Source of the DNA: a delta proteobacterium ML8_F1
Lineage (GTDB): Bacteria > Bacillota > Clostridia > Peptostreptococcales > Acidaminobacteraceae
Assembly (NCBI GenBank): GCA_002029975.1
Contig: LQBE01000041.1
Coordinates: 1 to 43,164, forward strand
Direction: 5' to 3'
DNA: 43,164 nt
Part shown: positions 15,311 through 24,858 of the stretch, in pieces
Layout: each line of letters starts with the position of its first letter
Numbering within the stretch: position 1 is the first letter of the stretch
Notes under the pieces: model-generated
Seen by the model: only the letters and a program-made list of their open reading frames with translations
The model's database searches: none
Told to the model about the DNA's origin: nothing
Program-made: the position numbers and the translations under genes

Positions 15311-15724
15311 TTGAAAAAATTAAGAGTTAAAGCGAAGATTGAAAATTATGAAATGTGTGCCGCTTTCATTGAAGAACAGCTGGAAGAAAAAGAATTTGAT
15401 CGAAAATCAATCATCAAGGTGGTCACTGCTTGTGAGGAAATTATTGTCAATGTGATGAATTATGCCTATGATGATGGAGAGGGAGATCTGGAAATTGCCT
15501 TTGAGGACGGGATGGACTATGTCTCTATCACCTTCATCGATGAAGGGGCACCCTTCAATCCCTTCGAACAGCCTGCAATCAATGTGAATCTCGACTTGGA
15601 AGAGCGGGAAGTCGGGGGGTTGGGCATCCTGATGGTGAAAAGCATGATGGATGACATGCATTATGAGTACAAGGGAAAGCAGAACAGACTCACCATCAAG
15701 AAGTTTCTGGACAGGAAGTTCTAG
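15311..15724 (+). CDS. RsbW/SpoIIAB-like anti-sigma serine kinase (HATPase)
   Basis: A 137-residue GHKL ATP-binding protein. The N-box EEIIVNVMNYAYDD, the G1 box FIDEGAPFNPF and the G2 box GGLGILMVKSMMDDMHYEY are all present, as in RsbW-type kinases that phosphorylate STAS partners. The start is TTG, with AGGAG ending 10 bases before it. It is the last plus-strand gene of the cassette and lies 36 bases after the STAS gene. No sigma factor is encoded in the window, so the protein it controls is unknown; it may be a sigma factor elsewhere or a non-sigma partner. Confidence 0.88.
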   Translation: MKKLRVKAKIENYEMCAAFIEEQLEEKEFDRKSIIKVVTACEEIIVNVMNYAYDDGEGDLEIAFEDGMDYVSITFIDEGAPFNPFEQPAINVNLDLEEREVGGLGILMVKSMMDDMHYEYKGKQNRLTIKKFLDRKF

Positions 15725-15776
15725 GACAGTGGTCAATGCCGGTGTCATTAAAGTGTCTTTGGCAAAGAATCAGGGC

Positions 15777-15800
15777 AAAAAAAAATCGCCGGAAACGGCG
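15777..15800 (-). terminator. Rho-independent terminator of the response regulator gene
   Basis: Read on the minus strand, a CGCCG-TTTC-CGGCG hairpin is followed by A and nine T. It lies about 45 bases downstream of the response regulator stop, and only that strand has the T-run. For the converging plus-strand transcript it would not work as an intrinsic terminator. Confidence 0.88.
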
Positions 15801-15843
15801 GGAATGGCAGTTTTCAGGGCAGGACCTTGTCAATATCGACTCA

Positions 15844-16548
15844 TCACCGGGAGGCGAACCGGTATCCGACTCCCCGGACTGTTTCAATGATATCCGGGTG
15901 GAGGTCGTTTTCCTCGAGTTTTTTGCGCAGACGACGAATGTGGACGTCTACTGTACGGGTTTCATTGAACTGGTCTTCATGCCAGATGGTGTCGAGAAGA
16001 TTATCCCGGGTGAAAACCCGGCCAGGGTGATTTGCCAGCAGGCTCAGGAGTTCAAATTCCAGATAGGTCAGGGGGATTTCACCCTTTTTTCCTGTGACAA
16101 TCCTAGACTCCAGGTCAATCTGAATCCCTAAGGGAAACAGGTGACTGGTTCTGTGTCGGGGGTCGTATGAACTGCGTGCAATCAATTTTTTCAATCTGGT
16201 CAGGAGTTCGTGGTAGCGAACGGGCTTGAAAAGATAGTCGTCCGCCCCCATCTCAAGGCCGAGAACAGTTTCAATTTCACTGTCTTTAGAAGTCAGCATG
16301 ATGACAGGCAGGGCTTTGTACTGAGGATGTTCCCGAATCCTCCTGAGGATCTCAAGGCCGTCCATGCCGGGCAGGACAATGTCAAGGATGGCGGCATCGA
16401 AACTGCTGTGATCCATCGACAAAAGAGCCTCTTCCCCTGAGGCGAGTATCGTAGTCAGATACCCATTTTTGTTTAGGGCAGGCTTAATAAGCCTGCCGAT
16501 GGACGAATCATCTTCAACAACAAGGATATGTTTTTTCAAAAGAATCAC
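15844..16548 (-). CDS. OmpR/PhoB-family response regulator
   Basis: A 234-residue two-domain regulator. The receiver domain (about 5-120) has the acidic pair in VVEDD, the phospho-acceptor Asp56 in AAILDIVLPGMDG, the conserved Thr in IMLTSKD and the Lys in LFKPVRY. The C-terminal winged helix (about 135-232) has the typical LTYLEFELLSLLANHPGRVFTRDNLL and RTVDVHIRRLRKKLEEN recognition helix. The start may be GTG at 16548 or TTG at 16539; neither has a strong ribosome binding site. It diverges from the giant hybrid kinase gene and is its most likely phosphorelay partner. It is also a candidate for binding the shared promoter element; that is inference. Confidence 0.9.
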   Translation of the reverse strand: MILLKKHILVVEDDSSIGRLIKPALNKNGYLTTILASGEEALLSMDHSSFDAAILDIVLPGMDGLEILRRIREHPQYKALPVIMLTSKDSEIETVLGLEMGADDYLFKPVRYHELLTRLKKLIARSSYDPRHRTSHLFPLGIQIDLESRIVTGKKGEIPLTYLEFELLSLLANHPGRVFTRDNLLDTIWHEDQFNETRTVDVHIRRLRKKLEENDLHPDIIETVRGVGYRFASR

Positions 16549-16587
16549 TCTACTTCGCTATGTACTATGCAAGGCATATTTTACGTT

Positions 16588-16619
16588 TATAGTATACTAT
16601 AGACAAATACTCCAGTAAA
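16588..16619. promoter_or_regulatory. Divergent promoter region with a perfect palindrome
   Basis: The 14-bp perfect palindrome TATAGTATACTATA spans 16588-16601 and contains a TATACT -10 box on each strand. On the minus strand a -35-like TTTACT (16619-16614) lies 17 bases from its -10 (16596-16591), serving the response regulator. The plus-strand -10 (16593-16598) has no clear -35 and would serve the giant kinase gene at 16634. The two -10 boxes overlap, so only one polymerase could bind at a time. Confidence 0.55.
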
Positions 16620-16633
16620 CGAAAAGGTGTGTT

Positions 16634-19600
16634 ATGATGATGAATCTGCCGGGGTTCCACTCCTTGAACCAGTGTCACCAGGGAGACAATTTCACCTACT
16701 ATCATGCGGTCCGGGAAGTGGACGGACTACCGGTTCTGATCAAGCGTTTCAACCGAACGAAAACCGATCTGCAGAAGCTCATCCTGATTCAAAGGGAGCT
16801 GGGATTCCTGGGGGTCGATGCCCATGCGTATTCACAGGGGATAGCCTGGCATGGAGCGGAACCGCTGCTGGTTATGGAGGCTTTTCAGGGAGAGGTCCTG
16901 CAAGAGGTCATTGACCGGGGAAAACTGTCTGTCAGGTCATTTCTGGAGCTGGCTCTTGAAATCACCCGGGGTGTGGAAAACCTTCATCGTGGCGGAGGCT
17001 TTCATGGACAACTGCGGGCTGACCAGATTCTTGTCGATGCGGCCACGGGACAGGCCAGAATCATGGGTTATGCCATTGGGAGTTCTGAAGAAGCTGCAGC
17101 GGATCAGACGTACCTTTGGCAGGGAAACAGTTACAATGCGGCTTATATATCACCGGAGCAGACCGGGAGAACGGCCCGACAGGTGGATGATAGGACGGAC
17201 TTGTATTCGCTGGGAATCCTTTTCTACCAGATGGTGACAGGGACATTGCCCTTTATGACCCGGGACGACATGGAAATGGTGTACTTTCATCTGGCCACCG
17301 AGGCGGTTCCGGCCCATGAACGGGTGGCGGGGGTGCCGGTGGTGGTTTCGGAAATCATCAGTATGTTGATGGAGAAAAAGCAGGAGGCCCGTTATCCGTC
17401 AGCAGAGTTCTTGAAACGCGATTTGAAGCAGTGTCTGCAGGGGTTGACCTTCTCAGGCGACGAGGCCAGGATTGAAGCTTTTCCCATCGGCCGCACCAAC
17501 AGTGATCCGGTGCCCCGCCTGACAATGGCAATTCTTGGCCGGGAAGGTGAAATCAAGTCGATTCTTGACGCCTCCGACAGAGTCCGGAGCCAGGGCAGGG
17601 GGGAATTCTTTCTGGTGTCAGGCGAGTCGGGAGTGGGTAAGACCTTCCTGGTCAAAGAAGTTGAGAGAAGACTCCAGGGACCGAATTTCCGGTTTGTCAG
17701 GGGAAAATTTGAGCCCTATAAAAGGAATATACCCTACTCAGCCTGGATTCAGGCCTTTGACGGTTTTTTCAATGACATTCTCAATCAGGACAAAAGCACC
17801 ATCGACGTTTTGAGGCCTCAGCTGCTTGAAGCCCTTGGGGAGCATGGGGTGTTCGCTTCCCAGGTCTTTCCAAAGCTGGAGAAAATCATCGGGGTTCAGG
17901 AAGAACAGGAGAACCTGGGGTTTGCAAAAAATCCTTTGAGTTTTCACAGTGGCCTCATCGGTTTTTTGAAATATGTTGCGGTATCCTCTCAGACTCTGGT
18001 GATATTTCTGGATGATCTTGAATGGGCGGACACAAGCAGCATCAGTCTCCTGAGGACTGTTCTCGATGAATTCCAGGGGTTGCCAATACTTTTCATAGGG
18101 GCCTACCGCAATCAAAACCTCAAAGCAGAATATCCCATTTCCTCGCTGCTCAAGGAAATCTCCCGGCAGCAGGGTTCCCACACCCGGGAAATTATCCTGG
18201 AGCCCCTGTCGAGATTTCAGGTGTCGAACCTGCTTGAAGCAGCGACAAAAATCCAGGGGGATTCTTTGGCCCTGCTTCAAGCAATCGCCTATGAGAAATC
18301 CCGGGGGAATCCCTTTCTTCTGGAACAATTTTTGAAAATCATTCAAGAAGATGGGAGCCTCTATTATTCCCGGGAGGCTCAGGCTTGGCAGACGGATAAT
18401 GAAAAAATTTTGAACTACAGTGCCTCCGATGACATCATGGACCGGATGATGCAAAGGGTGGAGGAACTGACGCGACCGGCAGCTGAAATTCTGAAAATAG
18501 CCGCCTGCGTCAACAATACCTTTGGATTGCAGACGCTTGCAAGGATTGCGGCAATCCCGCCCCAGCTCACCCGGGAAGCAGTGGAAGAGGCCATGAGGGC
18601 CGGATTGATCCAGGCTGTGTATAACGATAGGAATTTCGGCAAGGAAAAGAATCTCTTCATTCACGACCGCATCCAGGAAGCGGTGTATTCCATGATGAAG
18701 GATTCAGAAAAAACAGATTACCATTATCGCATCGGTCGGGTGCTCTGGAATGACTTTATGCTGAAGAATGATGAAAAACACATTCTTGAAATCGCCGACA
18801 ATTTCTCTCTGGCTGAGGCCCGATTTGTCACTCAAGAGGAAAAGCTTGAACTCACCCGGATTTACCTGAAGGCGGGCAGGTTGGCCAAGAGTTATGCGGC
18901 CTATGATAAGGCTCTGGATTATTTTCAAAAGGGCATCGACAAAATGGGTCCGGAATTCTGGCGGATCGACCAGACTCTTGCCCTGGTCCTTCACACGGAA
19001 ATCACCGGCGCCGCCTATGTCTGCGGCTACCATGACAGGATGAAGGCCAGTGCTGACGCTGTCCTGGCCAATACAGAGAATCTGATGGACCGCGCCGGGG
19101 TCTATGAGATTCTGATTGAGTTCTATACCGTACAGAACCGATTGAAGGATGCCCTTGACCTGGCAAGACAGGTTCTGATGATGTTCGGTTTGAAGATTCC
19201 CGAGAACCCAACCAGGTCGGACATCATGCTCAAACACCAGAGGATCCGGCACAGGTTGTCCAGGTTGGGAGTCGAGGCTATCCTCGACATGCCTGAGTTG
19301 AGGGACAAGAGACCTCTGACCATGATGAGAATCCTCACCAGTGCGGGTATTGCCGCTTACACCTATTCCGGCACCTTGTACATGATGCTCGTCCTCAATG
19401 TGCTGCAGCTATCTCTGAAACACGGCATAGCCCCGGTCACCCCCGTCGCCTTTGCTGCCTACGGGCAGTTCCTCTGCGTTTATCTCAATAAAAGGGATCT
19501 GGGCTATCGGTTTGGCAACCTGGCCATGGAAATGCAGGACAGAATGAAGTCCAAGCTGTATGAATGCAAGACCAGACTGGTGTATGAAATCATCATCAGA

Positions 19601-22600
19601 CATCACAAAGAAAGAATTGTCAATACCCTCAACGGTTTTCCCGTGAATCATCAGAAGGGACTGAATGCCGGTGACCTGACCTCGGCAGGACACATCATGA
19701 TGCAGCATTTTGTCTATATGTATCTGGCGGGAAAAGAATTGTCCCAGATTGCTGATTTAATCAAGAAATACAAGGAGGATCTTGAGCGTTCGGGGAATCA
19801 AACCGCCACCACCGTGATCCGGGTTTATCTGCAAGGGGTCCTGTCAATGCTGGAGGGGAATGAGAAGCCTTGGATCTTGAGGGGAGAAGTCTTTGATGAA
19901 AATCAGGATATGGCCTATTTCCGGGAAATGAAGGATTTGACGGTATCCTTCAATGTCTACTTCAACAAGATGATGCTGGCTTATCTGTCGGGGGAATATC
20001 AATTGGCTCTGGAGTACCTCGAGGCCATGGAGGTATCCATCGAAGGGGGTTACGGGACCTACTGCATTCCGGTCTATCATTTTTATGGTGCGCTGATTTA
20101 TCTGTCCATGGAGGCCGGGGTTGTTGATAAAGGGGAGGGGAGACGGTACCGGAGGCTTATGAAAAAGCACCTGGCACAGATGCGAGGCTATGCCGCCGAT
20201 ATTCCGGAAAACCACGGCAACAAGCTTCTGATCATTTTGGGGGAAGAGGCACGCCTCAGATCGGATTGGGAGAGTGCCGTCGGTTATTTCGAAGAGTCCA
20301 TAGAGACGGGTCTTGTCGAAGGATATCTTCCGGAGGTGGCCCTGGCTTATGAACTGATGGCCAGGACTTTGTCCAGACTGAATCTGGCCCAAGAGGCGGC
20401 TTTGTCCATGGAAAAGGCCATTGATGGTTATCGACAATGGGGCTATCAGGCCAAGGTGAATCAGCTGAAGAGAATCAAGGAGACAGCCGGAAGCTCTCAC
20501 GAAAACGGCCTGAAAAAGGGCAGTGAACCTTTTCAGCAGTTTGATTTGAGGACTATTATCAGTGCGAGCCAGGCCATTTCAGAGGAAATCGTTCTGGAGG
20601 ATTTATTGCAGAAAATGATCAGGATTGTTCTCCACAATGCCGGTGCCAGCAGGGCCGTGTTCATAGCCGGCAGGGGAGACCAATTGTGGGTGCAGGTGGA
20701 GGGTGAAGTACTCGATGGCGGAATCGAGGTCGCCATGGACCGTCCCCTGAGTGCCTACCCGGACATCCCGGAAAAGCTCGTCAATTATGTCATGAACACC
20801 AAGGAAAAGGTCATTATCAGCAATACTGATGAAATGGCCCCCTATCTTGAGCCCGACCGGCCTCCAATGCCAGGAAACGGTTCTGTGCTGTGCATGCCGG
20901 TAGAGTCAAAGCGGAGCATGGTGGGGGTACTATACATAGAAAACAAACTGATGGATCGTGCTTTTGAAACCCATCACAGCATGGTTTTGAAAATTATTGC
21001 CTCCCAGTTGGCGATTTCAATCGAGAACGCCAGACTGTATCAGAATCTCGAGGAGATGGTGGAGGAAAGAACAAATCAACTGTTGAGCAAGAATCTTCAA
21101 CTCGAGGCCAGCAACAAGCATCTCGAACAGGCCAATCAGACCAAGGATGTTTTTCTCGCCAATATGAGTCATGAGGTGCGGACTCCCCTCCACGGCATCA
21201 TCGGCATGGCCAGTTTGTTTTTGAAAGGGAATCTTTCCACTGAACAGGAGGAGACCATTGAAGCAATCATTGCTTCAGCCCGTTCCCTTCTTGGAATCAT
21301 CAATGAAATTCTGGATTTTTCAAAAGTCCAGGCTAATCGGATTCAGATGGAGGAGCAGAATTTTGCTTTGGAGGAAATCATCGCCGAGATTATTCCTGTA
21401 TTTGAAATGGAAGCAGGAAAGAAAGGCGTTTTGCTGACCTGGTCTCTTGAGGGGGAAACCAAGGCTGTGCTGAGGGGTGATCCGCTGAGAATCAAGCAGA
21501 TTATCAATAATCTCATGGGTAATGCTCTCAAATTCACTGAGAAGGGGGAGGTTGGGCTGATTCTTGGGGTGCACCGCCATGCAGACAAGGGGCTGGTCAG
21601 GCTGTCCATCGAGGTGAGTGACACTGGCATCGGCATCGCTGAAGAAAAGTTGGAGAAAATTTTTGAGGAATTTGTCCAAGCCGATTCCAACACGTCAAGG
21701 AAATACGGCGGTACGGGGCTGGGGCTTTCAATCACCAAGAAACTGGTTTCCTTGATGGGGGGAAGCATTGAAGTTGAGAGTATCCCTGGAGAAGGAAGTA
21801 CTTTCAAGTGTTCTGTTGTGTTGAAAATGCTCGAAGCCAGCCAGTGGATTTCCCTGGATCGGGGAAAAGCTTCCCGGACATTGAACCGCAACGGTTTGAT
21901 TGGGTGCCATGTTCTGGTGGCTGAGGACAATCCCCTGAGTCAGAAATACATCAAAGCCATTCTGGATTACTTCGGTTGCCGGGTGACCCTGGTAACTGAC
22001 GGACAAAAGGTGCTGGATGCCATGGCTTCAAAAACCTATGACTGTATCCTGATGGACAAGAACATGCCGGTCTTCGACGGCATTGAGACCACACAGGCGA
22101 TTCGCGCCCGGGAAAGACTCTACGGGGGCCATACCCCGATTATCGCCTTGACGGCGGCGGCTGTTGCCGGTGATCGGGAACAGTTGCTGGCGGCAGGGAT
22201 GGACGACTACATCTCAAAACCCGTGGATGAAAAGCGGCTTTTTGAGGCTCTCAAGGAGGCGGTTTCGGTCGAAAGAGGGCCTGAATGGACCCCGGTGGAA
22301 AAAAAGAATGAGAGTCCAGAGGAGCTTCGAAATCCCTCAATTGAGAGAGGATGGATGGATCAAAGCCTTTTCCTTGAAGAAGCCGAGCTCTTCAGCAAGG
22401 AAGTGATGCTGGAAATCCTTGATGATTTCATAAGAGAATACAAGAGTGGACTCAAGAGCATAGAAGCGGCGGTGGTCAGACTGGAAAATGATTCCTTGAC
22501 CGACACCGATGGCGGCATGAAGAGCCGGCATTTTAAAGAGGCCGCCAGGATTATCCACCAGTTTGCCAGCGGTGTTTCAATCTATCATTCGGAGGAAGTT

Positions 22601-22741
22601 TTTCAACTTTTGAAGGGGATGGAGGCATCGGCCAGCCATGAAGACAATCATGGGCTGCAGAGGAGTCTGGAGATTCTACTGAAGATTTTTCCGGAATTCA
22701 CGCGGGAATTGAGGGAAGTTCGGTCAAGACTGGCGCAATGA
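16634..22741 (+). CDS. Giant hybrid sensor: pseudokinase-AAA-repeat-GAF-histidine kinase-REC-Hpt
   Basis: A 2035-residue signalling protein. Residues 1-260 have a Ser/Thr kinase fold with K37 and an APE-like SPEQTGR, but the HRD Asp is Gln126 (HGQ) and the DFG motif reads GYA, so catalysis is unlikely. An AAA/NACHT-like ATPase follows (Walker A GESGVGKT about 330, Walker [12 protein letters not shown] about 456), then about 600 residues of helical TPR-like repeats. Next come a GAF domain (about 1303-1470), a coiled coil, HisKA with His1513, a HATPase with NALKF, DTGIGIA and GTGLGLS, a receiver with Asp1808, and an Hpt domain with His1975. Related architectures are known from cyanobacteria and other bacteria. 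It has no membrane helix. Confidence 0.9.
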   Translation: MMMNLPGFHSLNQCHQGDNFTYYHAVREVDGLPVLIKRFNRTKTDLQKLILIQRELGFLGVDAHAYSQGIAWHGAEPLLVMEAFQGEVLQEVIDRGKLSVRSFLELALEITRGVENLHRGGGFHGQLRADQILVDAATGQARIMGYAIGSSEEAAADQTYLWQGNSYNAAYISPEQTGRTARQVDDRTDLYSLGILFYQMVTGTLPFMTRDDMEMVYFHLATEAVPAHERVAGVPVVVSEIISMLMEKKQEARYPSAEFLKRDLKQCLQGLTFSGDEARIEAFPIGRTNSDPVPRLTMAILGREGEIKSILDASDRVRSQGRGEFFLVSGESGVGKTFLVKEVERRLQGPNFRFVRGKFEPYKRNIPYSAWIQAFDGFFNDILNQDKSTIDVLRPQLLEALGEHGVFASQVFPKLEKIIGVQEEQENLGFAKNPLSFHSGLIGFLKYVAVSSQTLVIFLDDLEWADTSSISLLRTVLDEFQGLPILFIGAYRNQNLKAEYPISSLLKEISRQQGSHTREIILEPLSRFQVSNLLEAATKIQGDSLALLQAIAYEKSRGNPFLLEQFLKIIQEDGSLYYSREAQAWQTDNEKILNYSASDDIMDRMMQRVEELTRPAAEILKIAACVNNTFGLQTLARIAAIPPQLTREAVEEAMRAGLIQAVYNDRNFGKEKNLFIHDRIQEAVYSMMKDSEKTDYHYRIGRVLWNDFMLKNDEKHILEIADNFSLAEARFVTQEEKLELTRIYLKAGRLAKSYAAYDKALDYFQKGIDKMGPEFWRIDQTLALVLHTEITGAAYVCGYHDRMKASADAVLANTENLMDRAGVYEILIEFYTVQNRLKDALDLARQVLMMFGLKIPENPTRSDIMLKHQRIRHRLSRLGVEAILDMPELRDKRPLTMMRILTSAGIAAYTYSGTLYMMLVLNVLQLSLKHGIAPVTPVAFAAYGQFLCVYLNKRDLGYRFGNLAMEMQDRMKSKLYECKTRLVYEIIIRHHKERIVNTLNGFPVNHQKGLNAGDLTSAGHIMMQHFVYMYLAGKELSQIADLIKKYKEDLERSGNQTATTVIRVYLQGVLSMLEGNEKPWILRGEVFDENQDMAYFREMKDLTVSFNVYFNKMMLAYLSGEYQLALEYLEAMEVSIEGGYGTYCIPVYHFYGALIYLSMEAGVVDKGEGRRYRRLMKKHLAQMRGYAADIPENHGNKLLIILGEEARLRSDWESAVGYFEESIETGLVEGYLPEVALAYELMARTLSRLNLAQEAALSMEKAIDGYRQWGYQAKVNQLKRIKETAGSSHENGLKKGSEPFQQFDLRTIISASQAISEEIVLEDLLQKMIRIVLHNAGASRAVFIAGRGDQLWVQVEGEVLDGGIEVAMDRPLSAYPDIPEKLVNYVMNTKEKVIISNTDEMAPYLEPDRPPMPGNGSVLCMPVESKRSMVGVLYIENKLMDRAFETHHSMVLKIIASQLAISIENARLYQNLEEMVEERTNQLLSKNLQLEASNKHLEQANQTKDVFLANMSHEVRTPLHGIIGMASLFLKGNLSTEQEETIEAIIASARSLLGIINEILDFSKVQANRIQMEEQNFALEEIIAEIIPVFEMEAGKKGVLLTWSLEGETKAVLRGDPLRIKQIINNLMGNALKFTEKGEVGLILGVHRHADKGLVRLSIEVSDTGIGIAEEKLEKIFEEFVQADSNTSRKYGGTGLGLSITKKLVSLMGGSIEVESIPGEGSTFKCSVVLKMLEASQWISLDRGKASRTLNRNGLIGCHVLVAEDNPLSQKYIKAILDYFGCRVTLVTDGQKVLDAMASKTYDCILMDKNMPVFDGIETTQAIRARERLYGGHTPIIALTAAAVAGDREQLLAAGMDDYISKPVDEKRLFEALKEAVSVERGPEWTPVEKKNESPEELRNPSIERGWMDQSLFLEEAELFSKEVMLEILDDFIREYKSGLKSIEAAVVRLENDSLTDTDGGMKSRHFKEAARIIHQFASGVSIYHSEEVFQLLKGMEASASHEDNHGLQRSLEILLKIFPEFTRELREVRSRLAQ

Positions 22742-23026
22742 ACTCATTCTTGTCCGGGTAGACAGGGACCGCTCACCAAGAGGATCAGGAAATGGAAAAG
22801 CAGCTTAAAAGGCGAAGAAGCCCAGGAAGTGGAGCTGGCCCAGACGATGCGGTTATTTATTAATACGCCAGGGATCAAAAAATGCAGATTGCACTTGTCC
22901 TGGAAATGCCCGGGTCTGAGGTGGAGGTCAACCTCTTTCGAACCGTGAAAAGCGGATGAAAGAAATCGAGTCTACCCTGTGATGACCAGACCACAGGTAA
23001 TGTCAAGCAAATGCAAGAAGTCAATT

Positions 23027-23062
23027 CCCTTCAGACCCGAAGTTGCGGTTGAAGGGTTTTTT
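23027..23062 (+). terminator. Rho-independent terminator
   Basis: A hairpin with outer stem CCCTTCA / TGAAGGG and a short inner ACC/GGT stem is followed by six T. It lies about 290 bases after the giant kinase gene and is its only visible plus-strand terminator. It separates that gene from the regulator-mbx operon. Confidence 0.8.
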
Positions 23063-23187
23063 ATGTTTATTGAATTGGGAGCACGGGACAAAATTGATCC
23101 ATGAAAAGCAGAAGTTTTTGTCGCAGCCGTTTGTATTCATGGATATTGCTATGCTATCATTACCCTGTACATTACTATATACAGATA

Positions 23188-23209
23188 TTTGAATATAGAT
23201 TGATTCAAA
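23188..23209. promoter_or_regulatory. Candidate operator upstream of the ArsR-type gene
   Basis: A perfect inverted repeat TTTGAAT-N8-ATTCAAA lies 20 bases before the start codon, in an AT-rich stretch. ArsR-family operators are often AT-rich inverted repeats containing TTGAA/TTCAA, so autoregulation of the operon is plausible. The repeat probably lies in the transcript leader or near the transcription start. Confidence 0.45.
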
Positions 23210-23229
23210 AAGAGGGGGTGAAGGGTTCA

Positions 23230-23550
23230 ATGGAAGATCGCAGGGAAAAACAAAGGTTTTTAGAGGAAAGTGCAGAGATTCTCAAGGCCATCGCCCATCC
23301 CATCCGCCTTTGTATCCTCGATTGTCTGAGAAACAGCGGAGACTGCAATGTGTCCCATCTCATCGACAAGCTCGGGCTTCCGCAATCTACGGTTTCACGG
23401 CATCTGTCCAGGTTGAGAGCCTCCGGCGTGGTGGAGGGGACCCGGTCGGGGCTTGAGGTCCAGTACACCATTACCAACGAAGAAACAAAGGGGATCATCG
23501 ATTTGCTGATGACGACTTTAAGGGAAAGGAAGGAGAATCAGAGTGAGTAA
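23230..23550 (+). CDS. ArsR-family winged-helix transcriptional regulator
   Basis: A 106-residue regulator. The core AIAHPIRLCILDCL, the helix-turn-helix LIDKLGLPQSTVSRHLSRLRASGVV and the wing VEGTRSGLEVQYTIT are typical of ArsR. Cysteines lie at 28, 32 and 39; Cys39 falls near the position of the redox CxxC switch of SurR, the archaeal ArsR-type sulfur regulator of mbx, but a CxxC pair is absent. The open frame extends up to 23101, but the ATG at 23230 starts the conserved protein and has AAGGG and GAGGGGG upstream. Its stop overlaps the next gene by 8 bases, so it is part of the mbx-like operon and probably controls it. Confidence 0.85.
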   Translation: MEDRREKQRFLEESAEILKAIAHPIRLCILDCLRNSGDCNVSHLIDKLGLPQSTVSRHLSRLRASGVVEGTRSGLEVQYTITNEETKGIIDLLMTTLRERKENQSE

Positions 23551-24028
23551 ATTTATTGGCGCGAGTGTCATCATGTTTATTCCATGGGTACTGCTGGCAG
23601 GTTCCGACCCGTCGGAACTGATTCTGGGAGCCACTGTTGCGATGGTGATTGCGGGAATCATCTACCGCAACCTGGATTATGCATTCAAATCCGGCAGCCT
23701 TGCAGGTGCCATCAAGTTTTTAGTGGTCTATGTACCAGTCTTTCTCTGGGAGCTGGTCAAGGCCAATATCGATGTGGCCTTCAGGGTGTTGAACCCCAGA
23801 ATGCCCATCAATCCCGGTTTTGTCAAAATTCCAACCGGCATCAAAGGGGATTACGGAAGGCTGGCCCTGGCTAATTCCATTACCCTGACACCCGGGACAC
23901 TTTCTGTGGACGGGGATGAAAATCATCTTTATGTCCACTGGATTGACGTTATGGGTGAGAGTCAGAAAGAAAGGGGAGAGCTTGTATCAGGACCCTTTGA
24001 AGACATTCTAGGAGGGATTTTCAAATGA
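23543..24028 (+). CDS. mbxA: Na+/H+ antiporter subunit E (MnhE/MbxA-like)
   Basis: A 161-residue E subunit. Two or three N-terminal helices are followed by a soluble domain with the hallmark LALANSITLTPGTLSVDG. It starts with GTG, 7 bases after AAGGAG, inside the end of the ArsR gene. It opens the 13-gene complex operon whose order corresponds to mbxABCDFGHH'MJKLN of Pyrococcus. The protein belongs to the Mrp-like ion-translocating arm. Confidence 0.88.
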   Translation: MSKFIGASVIMFIPWVLLAGSDPSELILGATVAMVIAGIIYRNLDYAFKSGSLAGAIKFLVVYVPVFLWELVKANIDVAFRVLNPRMPINPGFVKIPTGIKGDYGRLALANSITLTPGTLSVDGDENHLYVHWIDVMGESQKERGELVSGPFEDILGGIFK

Positions 24029-24276
24029 TGAACGCCTTTGTTTTCACTCTTGTCGGGCTGGGTTTGTTTTTTAGTCTCCTCAGACTGTTGACGGGTCCCA
24101 CGCCCTTTGACCGGGTGCTGAGTCTGGATACCATGAATATTATCATTTCCGGTTCAATTGTACTGATTGCCTTGATTTTCAACAATGCACTCTATCTTGA
24201 TATCGCTATAGTCTATGCTGTTCTGGCGTTTCTGGAGACGATTGTTTTCGCCAGATATCTGGAGGGACGCTCATGA
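24025..24276 (+). CDS. mbxB: Cation/H+ antiporter subunit F (MnhF/MbxB-like)
   Basis: An 83-residue protein with three membrane helices. LLTGPTPFDRVLSLDTMNI between helices 1 and 2 is the conserved MnhF loop (GPTxxDRVLxLD), clearer here than in the first operon. The ATG overlaps the stop of the E subunit by four bases. It is a structural membrane-arm subunit. Confidence 0.88.
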   Translation: MMNAFVFTLVGLGLFFSLLRLLTGPTPFDRVLSLDTMNIIISGSIVLIALIFNNALYLDIAIVYAVLAFLETIVFARYLEGRS

Positions 24277-24611
24277 TAATCGTATCTTATATCCTGATGC
24301 TCATCGGTGCGTTTTTCTACGCCATCGGAGGACTGGGGATTTACAGAATGCCGGACCTCTTCAACCGCGCCCAGGCCGGGACAAAAGCCACTACTTTGGG
24401 GACCTTGAGTCTGCTTCTGGGGGTGGGGGTGCAGCAACCTTCCTGGATACCCAAACTTCTGCTGATTGCAGTCTTTATTGCTGTGACCAATCCCGTCGGC
24501 AGTTCGACCCTCGCCAGGGCAGGCTATCACTCCGGTGTGCCAATCTACGAAGGCACACAGGTGGATGACCTCAAGGAGCTCTACAAGAAGGAGGATGGCC
24601 TCGATGAATAG
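24273..24611 (+). CDS. mbxC: Cation/H+ antiporter subunit G (MnhG/MbxC-like)
   Basis: A 112-residue protein with three helices. GGLGIYRMPDLFNRAQAGTK followed by a Thr-Leu-Gly turn is the MnhG signature. It starts four bases inside the F gene, and its end overlaps the next start. A polar C-terminal tail of about 30 residues extends past the last helix. It is part of the ion-translocating arm. Confidence 0.88.
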   Translation: MIIVSYILMLIGAFFYAIGGLGIYRMPDLFNRAQAGTKATTLGTLSLLLGVGVQQPSWIPKLLLIAVFIAVTNPVGSSTLARAGYHSGVPIYEGTQVDDLKELYKKEDGLDE

Positions 24612-24858
24612 TCTCATGGTGTTAGAAATAATGGTTGCACTGCTATTGATCCTCCTGTCCCTTTTAGCGATTTTTTCTAAGAAGCTCATCACTGCCATTA
24701 TCTATCTTTCTATTGTCAGCATGCTGGCTGTGCTCAGCTTTGCCCTGATGAAGGCGCCTGATGTCGCCATCACAGAAGCGGTCATCGGTTCGGGGCTTGT
24801 CACCGCCGTCTTCCTTTTCACCCTGTTCTCGATGAGAAAGGAGGGAGAAAAAGAATGA
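24604..24858 (+). CDS. mbxD: MbhD/MbxD-like DUF4040 subunit
   Basis: An 84-residue protein with three helices and the DUF4040 motif ALMKAPDVAITEAVIGSGLVTAVFL, including the family's conserved acidic residue. The ATG at 24604 is chosen because AAGGAGG ends 9 bases before it; the in-frame ATG at 24595 touches that site. It is of normal length, unlike its 179-residue counterpart at 2005. Confidence 0.85.
   Translation: MNSLMVLEIMVALLLILLSLLAIFSKKLITAIIYLSIVSMLAVLSFALMKAPDVAITEAVIGSGLVTAVFLFTLFSMRKEGEKE

Larger units (their letters stand above)
22742..23229. other. Non-coding region before the arsR-mbx operon
   Basis: This stretch of 488 bases holds no convincing gene; the only short open frames (for example a 25-codon frame from 22881) lack ribosome binding sites. 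It contains the terminator at 23027-23062 and, from about 23140, an AT-rich region that should include the promoter of the downstream operon. No second copy of the TGTAACA element was seen. Confidence 0.6.

Noticed and set aside
17738-18664. Open frame of 308 codons on the minus strand inside the giant kinase gene
   Set aside because: It lies wholly within a clear coding frame with recognisable domains, has no ribosome binding site and shows no motif. The same holds for the long minus-strand frames at 31177-32199, 19844-20500 and 38876-39718.
22742-23026. Possible pseudogene after the giant kinase
   Set aside because: Short frames such as the one from 22881 (25 codons) have no ribosome binding site and resemble nothing I recognise; the stretch looks like non-coding spacer.
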